The position numbers and the translations under genes were made by a program. Source: JAHOYW01 sp963664605 (GTDB lineage: Bacteria; Verrucomicrobiota; Lentisphaeria; Victivallales; Victivallaceae). From it: a stretch of 64,000 nt of DNA. How positions within the stretch are numbered: the first letter of the stretch is position 1; every line of letters begins with the position of its first letter. The notes beneath the pieces were generated by a model, which was not told the DNA's origin, searched no databases, and saw only the letters and a list, made by a program, of their open reading frames with translations. The stretch is from contig OY761536.1 of the NCBI GenBank assembly GCA_963664605.1, positions 310,001 through 374,000 on the forward strand. Reading direction: 5' to 3'. Positions 26,927 to 34,980 of the stretch are shown here, piece after piece.

Positions 26927-29900
26927 TTAATTACAAAGATCAGCTACCTCGCCTGCACTCAGCGCCCGGTCATAAATAATTACTTCATCAATTTCACCAT
27001 CAAAATAACCGGAAGTTATAAGCTTGCCTATACAAAGATTTCCACTATTCGATATATCGCCGGTATTACATACTGAATGGGTTAAAGTTTGACTGACGCC
27101 ATTAATATACATTACCGGAGTGCCGCCCCTTGGAGCTACTATAGCCAAGTGCGTCCATTCTCCGCTGTCCACTCCTATCGAAGTATTACCGCATATAACT
27201 ACATCTGCTCCATCGACTTTTGCGCTGAAAAGCGTATAATTAGTCTGGACATTCAGATATATTTTATTGTTGCTGTTTACCCCTTTGCCTAAGACATATT
27301 GATTCGTGCCGCTGACAGAAGTTTTCACCCAGCATGCCACGGTAAAATCTTCGCTTGTTATTTCACCGCCATCAGCAAAGATCACATCGCCGCAATCAAC
27401 ATAATCATCGGTTCCGTCAAAACTCAGTGCCCCTTCTATTTCTCCGGTCGTCCAGCTTGCTCCGCTGATTGTACCGTCATAACCATTAATGGATTCACAG
27501 GCAGTGGAACCGGTCCCTTCATCAAATGTCCAGTGAAATGTATTGGAGCAAAGATTTAGAACTTCATCTTGTCTTAAAGCCCTGTTATAGATTCTCAGGT
27601 CATCAATTTCGCCATCAAAATGACCGGAAGTCATAAACTTGCCTATGCTAAGGGCAGCATTGTTTGATATATCTCCGGTATTACATATTGAATGGGTTAA
27701 AGTTTGACTGACGCCATTAATATACATTACCGGAGTGCCGCCCCTTGGAGCTACTATAGCCAAGTGCGTCCATTCTCCGCTGTCCACTCCTATCGAAGTA
27801 TTACCGCATAGGACTATATCTGTTCCATTGGCTTTTGCGCTGAAAAGTGTATAATTCGTTTGGACATTCAGATATATTTTATTGCTGCTGTCTACTCCTT
27901 TACCTAAAACATACTGGTTGCTACCGCTGACAGAAGTTTTTACCCAACATGCTATTGTGAAATTATCAGTTGTTATTTCACCGCCGTCAGTAAAAATCAC
28001 ATCGCCGCAATCAACATAATCGTCTACTCCGTCAAAACTCAATGCCCCATCAACTTCTCCGCTTACCCAAGAGCCTCCATAAACATCTCCATCATAAACG
28101 TTAGTGGAATCGTAGGCGATTGAACCGCTTAACTCATCGAACTCCCAGTATGCCGCTGTACTTTTATAAAGAGATATTTGAGCAACATCATCAGCACTCA
28201 AAGCCCGGTCATATACTTTCACATTGTCGATTAAACCATCGAAATGATTTGATGGTGAAGTACTGCCTGAAACTCCAGCTCCTATTAAATATTTATTCGG
28301 AGATATTGCCCCGAAGCTTGCTGAACCCGATGTGCCTTGTACGCCATCGACATATATATTTAATGTTGAACCATCTCTTACTCCTATCACATGATACCAG
28401 GTATCATCCGCAAACAAAACGTCGGTTACCGTCGCTGTGGCCGACGTACCGGAATCATCCCTTACAGTAAATTTTATGTCTGCGTCATCTTGTTCAAGTT
28501 GGAATAAAATCGGCTGGCTTGATATTGTACTTCTATAACTTGCGATAATGTTATTTTCAGAAACCGTATCCGTATTTATCCATGCTTCCACAGAATAACT
28601 TGTTCCTAAAGAACTTTGCAATGTTCCTCCACAATCAACATAGTCATCAGTACCATCAAAACTTAAGCAACCTCCAACCTTCCCCTCCGTACTCCAGGCC
28701 GCCCCATCAACAGCGCCGTCATATTCGTTCAGCGAATCATAAGCTATCTGCCCTTTATCCTCATCAAACTTCCATTGAGCTTTTTTAAAGAAGTACAGGC
28801 TATTGATATTCTCCTCACTCAACGCCCTGTTATAGACAGCGAGTTCGTCTATTAAGCCATTGAAACAACCCGTATCGAATTTACCGATATAAAGGTCTCC
28901 GCTGTTTGATATATCACCGGTATTGCATGTTGAATGAGTTAAGGTCTGACTAACTCCATTAATATACATTACCGGAGTACCACCCCTTGGCGCCACCATA
29001 GCCAAATGTGTCCATTCTCCGCTGTTCACGCCTGTTGAAGTGCTTCCGAAACATACAATATCTGTTCCGCTGCTTCTGGCGCTCAGAAGAATGTAGTTTG
29101 GCTGAACATTTAAATATATTCTATTGGTAGAAGTTACGCCTTTACTCAGTACATATTGATTGCCGGAAGTAGAGGTCTTCACCCAGCAAACTATTGTAAA
29201 ATCATCAGTTGTTATTTCGCCTCCACTAGTAAATATCTCATCTCCACAATTGATATAATCATCGGTTCCGTCAAAGCTTAACGCCCCTTTTATTTTTCCG
29301 GTTGCCCAGCTTGCTCCATTAACCGTCCCATCATAACTGTTAACAGAATCACCAGCTGTTGAACCAGTGCCTTCATCAAACTTCCAATGAGCCGCCATTT
29401 GTGAATTTATGGCTTCAAGATAGAAAGGAAGATAATTCAGCAGCACAGTATTGCGCACATATCCAGTCAAATCATCTGCGGATTCCCAAAAATCGTTTTT
29501 CCATATTTCCGGAAATTCAAGGTAGCTCGTATCTCCAGTAAGGAAGTAAGCCGTGGAAAGGGCATGAAATCTATAGAAACGAGCATCTGTATCAAGAGGA
29601 TAGTCCGGGTCGTCTTCAAGTGCCGCATCCGCACAGTCCAGGAATAAATCCTTCATGTCCGTATCCCCCGTTATCTGATAATAAGTAAACATGCCAGTAC
29701 TCATATAAGTATCATCAAACCGGATAACTCCATCGGGATCAGCGGCAGCGGCGGAATAACAGAAATCAGCTATAGTATCGGCCGCATCAAGATAATCCGT
29801 GTCCCATGTGGCGCGATAAAGAGAAATATAGGTGCGCAGACCGGCGCCTGAACCACGGTCAGCATATCTGTTCAACGAAGCTTCCCAGGAAAGTTTTGAC

Positions 29901-31795
29901 GGATTAAGATAAAATTGCCCTTCCTCGTTCAGCACATCCCATGCCCGGCGGTAACCTGTCAGGTAATACGCGTATGTCCATTGATCCACATGAGAGTCTG
30001 CGCTCTGAGGATAAACATGAGCTCCATAATGTATAATTCCTCCATTACCGCCATAACGCCCGCCTTTCCATTTACCGGGAATATCCGGGATGCTCCATCC
30101 ATAGTTACTGTAATCGCCGTAGTTTTCATCATCAATATGGCACATGTCAATATCCATAACATGTCTGGCGTTATCCATCGCGAACATAAGATATTGCGGT
30201 TCACCAGTCCTGGCAAACATTATCCACGGCAGCAGCGGGAAACCGTAAAAACGCGATGCCCAGTGCCGCCAGCCTCCCGCCTGGCCTACGACGTCGCCGT
30301 AATGAATCATGCCGTAGCCCTCCGAATTATCAATACCAGGCAGAAGAGTATCGTACCTTAACCTTATTTTGCGTTCCAGTTCTTCTGAATCATATGGTGA
30401 AGCCTGCGGCAGAATTTTGTCACATAGACGACCGAAAGCGTCAGATTTGCACATCCATTCAGGTGTTGCTGATACAATAACAGGTTTTTCAATAGTCATA
30501 GCCCGAGAAACGGCACTGGCGCGGTCACTGTCGTGGAATGCCAGAATAAACTCATTTGTTTTAGCCGCCCCCATAGCCTGATCGTAAAGTTCGAGGCCTC
30601 CTTCATATAAATTTGCGCTATAAACATCATCCCAGGCTGCATAGAGGGTCGTTCCCAAAGTACCCAACGCACTCCAGTCCAGTTCGCTTGATCCATGCGG
30701 GGGCCAAAGATGGATATTCATTTTATTACCATCCGCGACTTCGAGCTCTTTCGGGTATTCCTGCCAGACATGCCGCAAGCCTATACACAAGCCTTTGCTT
30801 GATGTAGCAAGCCCGAACCAGCCGGGAGCATACAAACCTCCATCAACTTTGCCAGTACTGGTGTAAACCCCAAAATCATTATAATCATCTTGAAGAAGGT
30901 AACCATCAGTAGTCATACTGTATTCATCTGTAAGATCATCTGTATCAAGCCCGAAATAAGCTGTACTGCCTGACATTGAGTCTAATATAAAAGGAACGCA
31001 TATGTCTTTCAGGGTTACACTATCCGTATCATAGGCAACGACAAAAGTATGAACTACACGTACAAAAGGCTGTCCGACATAAGCATGTACGCGCGTGATA
31101 TACTGGCAAAGCTTATCCCCATTAGCCAGCTTATACCACCCGGTAGCTTTAATAATGGCATGTAAAGGCCCGGATTGTTCCACCTCAATACTATAATCTG
31201 CTGTATCGTTGCTTGTCGTAGCAACATTATCGTTTCCATCAGTAATAGTCATACGCTGTTGAGCCAGAGATGAAAGGATAGTTTTGGTTCCAAGTACCGC
31301 ACTTGAGATTAATTCAGAACTGTCCTTCTTAAAGGTCAGTTCCAGAGGTCCAGTATCAACTGTTATTGTACTTGTGTTTTCGGTAACGGTCAGGCTGGTT
31401 ACGCTTCCCTTACTGACAGATGTACCATACTCAAGGGTATATGTTTCTCCTTTTTCGATCCCTGCGTCAATCAGCAGCCAACGGATATCCCCGGTAGAAC
31501 TTCCCCAGGTTGCCGTGCTGCGCACCATGCAGTCAACCTCGGTGGACCCGGATTTCAAAAGACGGACATTATTTGCGGAGCTTAAAGCGCCTCGCGGAAA
31601 AGGGACCCCGAATGTCACCGGCATATCATCCAGATCAATTTCTTCAGGATAGTATACCTTGAGGGGAATTTTGCTCTGGCTTGCGGCGCTTACCGCCCGT
31701 GAAAACCTTGGCAGGCAGCCTTCAACTCCTTGACAAATATCCGTACATGATACCCATAATACAATAATGAAAATCAAGTTCTTTACCTTATCCAT
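26927..31795 (-). CDS. Secreted PcRGLX/YetA-like lyase with four LamG domains
   Basis: This 1622-residue protein has a signal peptide (about 1-23). The N-terminal part (about 45-800) opens with PVTFGVPFPRGALSSANNVRL and continues GDIRWLLIDAG and WQEYPKELEV, which resemble the exo-rhamnogalacturonan lyase PcRGLX (PL26) and YetA. Four LamG domains follow, at about 800-1000, 1006-1205, 1213-1410 and 1417-1622, each starting with W.FDE and ending near YNRALS or YDRALS. LamG domains may hold the enzyme on its substrate or on the cell. AGGAGCGAGTGAG precedes the ATG. Activity on rhamnogalacturonan-like pectin is inference. It stands outside the pilin operons, 201 bases from the LacI gene. Confidence 0.65.
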   Translation of the reverse strand: MDKVKNLIFIIVLWVSCTDICQGVEGCLPRFSRAVSAASQSKIPLKVYYPEEIDLDDMPVTFGVPFPRGALSSANNVRLLKSGSTEVDCMVRSTATWGSSTGDIRWLLIDAGIEKGETYTLEYGTSVSKGSVTSLTVTENTSTITVDTGPLELTFKKDSSELISSAVLGTKTILSSLAQQRMTITDGNDNVATTSNDTADYSIEVEQSGPLHAIIKATGWYKLANGDKLCQYITRVHAYVGQPFVRVVHTFVVAYDTDSVTLKDICVPFILDSMSGSTAYFGLDTDDLTDEYSMTTDGYLLQDDYNDFGVYTSTGKVDGGLYAPGWFGLATSSKGLCIGLRHVWQEYPKELEVADGNKMNIHLWPPHGSSELDWSALGTLGTTLYAAWDDVYSANLYEGGLELYDQAMGAAKTNEFILAFHDSDRASAVSRAMTIEKPVIVSATPEWMCKSDAFGRLCDKILPQASPYDSEELERKIRLRYDTLLPGIDNSEGYGMIHYGDVVGQAGGWRHWASRFYGFPLLPWIMFARTGEPQYLMFAMDNARHVMDIDMCHIDDENYGDYSNYGWSIPDIPGKWKGGRYGGNGGIIHYGAHVYPQSADSHVDQWTYAYYLTGYRRAWDVLNEEGQFYLNPSKLSWEASLNRYADRGSGAGLRTYISLYRATWDTDYLDAADTIADFCYSAAAADPDGVIRFDDTYMSTGMFTYYQITGDTDMKDLFLDCADAALEDDPDYPLDTDARFYRFHALSTAYFLTGDTSYLEFPEIWKNDFWESADDLTGYVRNTVLLNYLPFYLEAINSQMAAHWKFDEGTGSTAGDSVNSYDGTVNGASWATGKIKGALSFDGTDDYINCGDEIFTSGGEITTDDFTIVCWVKTSTSGNQYVLSKGVTSTNRIYLNVQPNYILLSARSSGTDIVCFGSTSTGVNSGEWTHLAMVAPRGGTPVMYINGVSQTLTHSTCNTGDISNSGDLYIGKFDTGCFNGLIDELAVYNRALSEENINSLYFFKKAQWKFDEDKGQIAYDSLNEYDGAVDGAAWSTEGKVGGCLSFDGTDDYVDCGGTLQSSLGTSYSVEAWINTDTVSENNIIASYRSTISSQPILFQLEQDDADIKFTVRDDSGTSATATVTDVLFADDTWYHVIGVRDGSTLNIYVDGVQGTSGSASFGAISPNKYLIGAGVSGSTSPSNHFDGLIDNVKVYDRALSADDVAQISLYKSTAAYWEFDELSGSIAYDSTNVYDGDVYGGSWVSGEVDGALSFDGVDDYVDCGDVIFTDGGEITTDNFTIACWVKTSVSGSNQYVLGKGVDSSNKIYLNVQTNYTLFSAKANGTDIVLCGNTSIGVDSGEWTHLAIVAPRGGTPVMYINGVSQTLTHSICNTGDISNNAALSIGKFMTSGHFDGEIDDLRIYNRALRQDEVLNLCSNTFHWTFDEGTGSTACESINGYDGTISGASWTTGEIEGALSFDGTDDYVDCGDVIFADGGEITSEDFTVACWVKTSVSGTNQYVLGKGVNSNNKIYLNVQTNYTLFSAKVDGADVVICGNTSIGVDSGEWTHLAIVAPRGGTPVMYINGVSQTLTHSVCNTGDISNSGNLCIGKLITSGYFDGEIDEVIIYDRALSAGEVADLCN
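27090..27810. repeat. Near-identical DNA repeat between LamG domains 3 and 4
   Basis: About 100 bases around 27097-27196 recur almost unchanged at 27709-27808, in the same coding frame about 612 bases apart. A third, more diverged copy is near 28949-29047. This shows recent duplication or gene conversion of LamG units. Confidence 0.75.
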
Positions 31796-31917
31796 CTCAC
31801 TCGCTCCTAAATTTTGATTCTGCTATGACTGTTTGCTTCCGGGATATAATCCTAAATCATTTTAAATCATCTACTGCAAATATAAATTGTAATAAAAAAA
31901 TTAAAGTTTATTATTTT

Positions 31918-31926
31918 ACCTCCTTT
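31918..31926 (-). promoter_or_regulatory. Orphan Shine-Dalgarno-like AAAGGAGGT
   Basis: A full anti-16S complement on the - strand with no ATG, GTG or TTG at a suitable distance. It sits in the 249-base gap between the esterase and the lyase gene, which otherwise contains only the inverted repeat at 31943-31960 and a 10-base direct repeat TAAATCAT (31853 and 31863). Confidence 0.3.
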
Positions 31927-31942
31927 CGCTTTTCTATTTTTT

Positions 31943-31960
31943 AAGGCTTGCAAAAGCCTT
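31943..31960. repeat. Inverted repeat AAGGCTT-GCAA-AAGCCTT
   Basis: A perfect 7-bp stem with a GCAA tetraloop lies in the gap between the esterase and the lyase gene. No T-run follows on either strand, so it is a structural element or protein site rather than a proven terminator. Confidence 0.4.
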
Positions 31961-32044
31961 TCAGTAGACAACGGAATCAGCCAAGTAACTGATATTGAAA
32001 TAGGTATAAAAGACTAAAAACGTCTACTCTTAAGCAAGCTCTAG

Positions 32045-32842
32045 TTATCCAGTCAATTCTGTGCCATCATTTGTTTTATTTATTAGTTTATCGAACCACA
32101 TGAAGGCTCGTGTTGGATTATCTTCATGACCACCATCAAATATTTCAAAAAAGAAATTTTCAGGTTGTAAAGCATTTAAAGCTACGGCTAAGTTTATAGT
32201 GTGAATACAGGGAACTGATTTATCGTAGCGTCCGTGATGCACGGATAAATTCGCTTTTGCCAGTCTAGTCAAATAACTAATAGGAGAACGCTTGGAGTAT
32301 TCATAGTCCACTTCGTGGCTTTCGCCGGGAGCTCCACCACAACAAGCTTCCATATGCTGTCTATAATCATTTCTACTGTCATGATGCTTATGCCACCACA
32401 AGGCAATATCTGTAATCGGACACCATGAACTCGCGCCGCGCCACATTTCCGGTCGATAAGCACTCATCATCAAGGTCATATGTCCACCGCCGCTGCCGCC
32501 AACTAAAAAAGTAGATTTTTTATCAATAGAATAATTTCCCTGAACAAATTCTGTTGCGTCAATAATATCCTGACACGCCAACTGGGAACCACAAGCTTCA
32601 TTGGCTCTGGGATTGGTATTTAAATTAGCACCGCGAAATTCAGGGAGCAGCAAGGCCCAGTTGCGTTCTTTACAAAATTCAATAAACTTCATTTTATTGA
32701 AACGGTCAGCGCTCCAAGTATGCAAAGCAACCACCAAAGGAATCTTCCGGTCATTATCCACATCAGGGGTGAATAAAAGATTTTTTTCAAGTGAACCATC
32801 CAAACTCGAAATTACTTCGATTTCTACAAATTCATTTTTCAT
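32045..32842 (-). CDS. Alpha/beta-hydrolase esterase (prolyl-oligopeptidase/acetyl-xylan-esterase type)
   Basis: This 265-residue cytoplasmic protein shows the alpha/beta-hydrolase order: LVVALHTWSADR oxyanion strand, nucleophile Ser117 in VGGSGGG, an Asp in HHGRYDKSVP and a His in DGGHEDNP near residue 240. The fold cleaves ester bonds, most plausibly acetyl groups on sugars. Its ATG has only a weak GAGTAG upstream. The divergent LacI gene and a shared 489-base control region suggest that it is regulated with module 2. Confidence 0.7.
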   Translation of the reverse strand: MKNEFVEIEVISSLDGSLEKNLLFTPDVDNDRKIPLVVALHTWSADRFNKMKFIEFCKERNWALLLPEFRGANLNTNPRANEACGSQLACQDIIDATEFVQGNYSIDKKSTFLVGGSGGGHMTLMMSAYRPEMWRGASSWCPITDIALWWHKHHDSRNDYRQHMEACCGGAPGESHEVDYEYSKRSPISYLTRLAKANLSVHHGRYDKSVPCIHTINLAVALNALQPENFFFEIFDGGHEDNPTRAFMWFDKLINKTNDGTELTG

Positions 32843-32989
32843 TATACTACTCTAAACCCTTATTTGTTGTATTCTTTTAGTTTGATAAAATAGTTTCATC
32901 CAGATTTTTTCAAGGAAAGTTTGTTAGCGTATTCTTACACATTTAAGATTTTTTTAACTTCTTATGAATATTTTAATTTTTTTGCTGCG

Positions 32990-32999
32990 TCACCTCCTT
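32990..32999 (-). promoter_or_regulatory. Orphan Shine-Dalgarno-like AAGGAGGTGA
   Basis: A perfect 10-base match to the anti-16S tail lies on the - strand inside the esterase leader, but no start codon follows at usable spacing. It could be a remnant of a lost small gene or a standby ribosome site. Confidence 0.35.
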
Positions 33000-33077
33000 C
33001 CTGGTAACAGATATTATTAAGATATTGAATTCGGACATATTCTAAATTGTGCAGTTCATATAAATCAATGCTTCACC

Positions 33078-33095
33078 AATGTACACGTGTACACA
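33078..33095. promoter_or_regulatory. Operator 3 (TGTACACGTGTACA) for the divergent LacI
   Basis: The 14-base core at 33080-33093 is a perfect palindrome centred on CACGTG. It is the most symmetric of three related sites in the 489-base gap and lies downstream of the predicted leftward start site. Confidence 0.65.
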
Positions 33096-33100
33096 AATAT

Positions 33101-33125
33101 CTAAAAAAATAACTCCAGGAGTTAT
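33101..33125 (-). terminator. Possible attenuator in the esterase leader
   Basis: ATAACTC and GAGTTAT (33109-33125) form a 7-bp stem with a 3-base loop, followed on the - strand by a run of seven T. If the leftward promoter at 33162-33189 is real, this lies about 30-50 bases into the transcript. The stem is GC-poor, so termination would be partial. Confidence 0.4.
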
Positions 33126-33135
33126 CAATAAAGAT

Positions 33136-33155
33136 CAATGTTCACGTGTACATTG
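33136..33155. promoter_or_regulatory. Operator 2 for the divergent LacI
   Basis: AATGTTCAC and GTGTACATT (33137-33154) form an 18-base near-palindrome with one mismatch pair, flanked by C and G. It is identical to operator 1 over these 18 bases and lies at the predicted start site of the leftward promoter. Confidence 0.7.
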
Positions 33156-33161
33156 TAAGTT

Positions 33162-33189
33162 ATTATATATCATTTATTTAATTAGTCAA
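33162..33189 (-). promoter_or_regulatory. Candidate leftward promoter for the esterase
   Basis: On the - strand TTGACT (33189-33184) and TATAAT (33167-33162) are 16 bases apart. The start site would fall near 33155, at operator 2, leaving a leader of about 310 bases before the esterase ATG. Confidence 0.5.
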
Positions 33190-33260
33190 CCCTGTATTAC
33201 TAAAATTTTTTAAAAATAATAATACTTAAAAATAAACAAATCTTTTTTAACAATTACCTC

Positions 33261-33289
33261 TTGACAAACTAAAAGAAATTGTGTATAAT
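33261..33289 (+). promoter_or_regulatory. Perfect-consensus sigma-70 promoter of module 2
   Basis: TTGACA (33261-33266), a 17-base spacer and TATAAT (33284-33289) match the consensus exactly. Start near 33296, within operator 1. It would be a very strong promoter when not repressed and drives the LacI-pilin-enzyme operon. Confidence 0.8.
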
Positions 33290-33293
33290 AGCT

Positions 33294-33311
33294 AATGTTC
33301 ACGTGTACATT
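33294..33311. promoter_or_regulatory. Operator 1 for LacI autoregulation
   Basis: The same 18 bases as operator 2 (AATGTTCAC, GTGTACATT) lie four bases after the -10 box and 20 bases before the LacI ATG, a standard place for repression. Its centre is 157 bases from that of operator 2, close to 15 helical turns, which would allow DNA looping between the two promoters. Confidence 0.75.
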
Positions 33312-33331
33312 GAATCAATCACGAGGTAATA

Positions 33332-34330
33332 ATGTCTTGTACAATTAAAGATATCGCCCGGGCGGCAAAAGTAAGCCATCCGACAGTTTCCAGAATACTT
33401 TCCGGCTCAAATGCCAAGCATTCATTGGAAACGATAAAGAAAGTTGAAGAACTCGCCGCTCAAATGGGGTATACTCCGAATTCTGCAGCCCGGATAATGC
33501 GGAACCGCGAGAGCCGTCTTATTGGAATTGCTGCGAGAGTTAAATCTCGCCTCGGTCATTTCCAGTTGTTGGAAAAATGCTCCGAAGAGTTAGTCAAACG
33601 TGATTACGTACCTCTTACACTTGATGCCAGTACATTGAAACATAAAAAAAATTGTGATGTATTTTCTTTGTTTGCAGGAATAATCTGTGAAACAGAGGAA
33701 CAATTGGAAAGCTTGCAAGAAATTTCAAGTGCAAATCTTAATAAACCAACAGTTATGATCCGTAAAAGCAATATTAAAAACATTCCCTCAGTACACTATG
33801 ATTCAGAAACAGGAATGCGGCTTTTGCTGGATCATTTGGCTGAACTTGGACATCGTAATATTGTCTGGAGCGGCTTTAGCCCTGACAACGGACGTTACAA
33901 ACTATTTCTAAAAGAATGTAAACGGCTTTCAATTAATAGTTTTTTTGCGGGGACTTCAACATTAAACTATGAACAGGACAACTTCCAGCTTGGACTTGCG
34001 ACTGTTGATAATATCCTGAAATTTAAAAATGCCACTGCGGTAGTAGCGTCAAACGATGAATTTGCTATCGGTATTATTTCCGGTTTAAAAGAACGCGGGG
34101 TCAGCATACCGGGAGATTTGTCGGTTGCCGGCTTCGAAAATATGTCCTTTAGCCCGGTATCCGACCCGCCGCTGACAACGGTTGAAGTTTTCCCCGGACA
34201 GGTAGCTGCCGGAGCCGCAGAATTACTCATTAATATGCTGAAAGGCAAGCAGATTTACTCTAAATCTGATGACATAGCAATTTCGCCCAAATTAATAATA
34301 AGAAAATCAACTGGAGGTATCAAAAAATGA
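33332..34330 (+). CDS. LacI-family transcription regulator (module 2)
   Basis: This 332-residue protein has a complete LacI DNA-binding region: TIKDIARAAKVSHPTVSRIL (about 4-23) and the hinge YTPNSAARIMRNRES (about 47-61), followed by a sugar-binding sensor domain with the usual VVASNDEFAIGIISGLKERG and a DPPLTTVE ending. GAGGT lies 5 bases before the ATG. The control region holds three copies of a CACGTG-centred palindrome, which fits a regulator whose hinge reads a central CG. It is the first gene of its own operon and overlaps the pilin by 4 bases (ATGA), so it should repress itself and all downstream genes. Confidence 0.88.
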   Translation: MSCTIKDIARAAKVSHPTVSRILSGSNAKHSLETIKKVEELAAQMGYTPNSAARIMRNRESRLIGIAARVKSRLGHFQLLEKCSEELVKRDYVPLTLDASTLKHKKNCDVFSLFAGIICETEEQLESLQEISSANLNKPTVMIRKSNIKNIPSVHYDSETGMRLLLDHLAELGHRNIVWSGFSPDNGRYKLFLKECKRLSINSFFAGTSTLNYEQDNFQLGLATVDNILKFKNATAVVASNDEFAIGIISGLKERGVSIPGDLSVAGFENMSFSPVSDPPLTTVEVFPGQVAAGAAELLINMLKGKQIYSKSDDIAISPKLIIRKSTGGIKK

Positions 34331-34980
34331 GATCGGTAAACAGGAATACTTTAGGGAATTGCAAATTCACACTCATCGAACTTCTGGTAGTGATTGCTAT
34401 CATAGCAATACTTGCCAGCATGCTTCTACCGGCGCTGAACAAAGCCCGGGATAAAGCAAAACAAATATCATGTGCTAACCAAATGAACCAGATCGGGAAA
34501 GCATTAATGTTTTATCTGGATGAATACGATGGCATAATTCCTATCAGGACAGACGCTTATGATGCTACTCCTTTCCAGAGCACGAAGGGGCGTTGGCAGC
34601 AATATTTTGCTTCAAAATATCTTAATGTTACTTTAAATTCACGCGAAAATAGTGTTATGCGCTGTCCCTCTGATATAGAACCCTTTGTTTTAGGTTCTTT
34701 ATCTGTTTCTTATTCCATGAATTACAGGATATCATCAGGTTTGGCGGCTTCTGAAAAAATGTTTAAAATAAGTCAATTCAAGCAGCCATCGACAACAATG
34801 GCAATCGCGGAAGCAAATAGTAAAGATTTGACTAATAATACAAAACTTGCTTATCGGCACCATGAAGACAGCAGCGCGAATTTCGTCTTTTTGGATGGGC
34901 ACGTTAAGAAACAGTTTATGCCCCAGGTACCTGATGTTTACTCTACTCCCGAACCTGTTTTCTGGTATGGTGGTCTTTAA
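34327..34980 (+). CDS. Pseudopilin with DGHV C-terminal box (module 2)
   Basis: This 217-residue protein has a 16-residue leader, then FTLIELLVVIAIIAILASML, and ends with FVFLDGHVKKQF. The residue before the cleavage Phe is Lys. The central domain is unrelated in detail to the other two pilins of the window, apart from a CANQMNQIG segment after the helix. It overlaps the regulator by 4 bases and its TAA overlaps the next ATG, so regulator, pilin and CapA-like protein are translationally coupled. It probably enters a type II-like pseudopilus whose assembly genes are elsewhere. Confidence 0.85.
   Translation: MRSVNRNTLGNCKFTLIELLVVIAIIAILASMLLPALNKARDKAKQISCANQMNQIGKALMFYLDEYDGIIPIRTDAYDATPFQSTKGRWQQYFASKYLNVTLNSRENSVMRCPSDIEPFVLGSLSVSYSMNYRISSGLAASEKMFKISQFKQPSTTMAIAEANSKDLTNNTKLAYRHHEDSSANFVFLDGHVKKQFMPQVPDVYSTPEPVFWYGGL

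Noticed and set aside
28120..28470. 116-codon + strand frame within the LamG lyase gene
   Set aside because: It is a shadow of the real - strand gene, with low-complexity composition and no ribosome site; the same holds for the 148-codon + frame at 29915-30361.
31943..31960. AAGGCTT hairpin as a rho-independent terminator for the esterase
   Set aside because: The run of A/T is on the wrong side for the - strand gene and no T-tail follows on the + strand.
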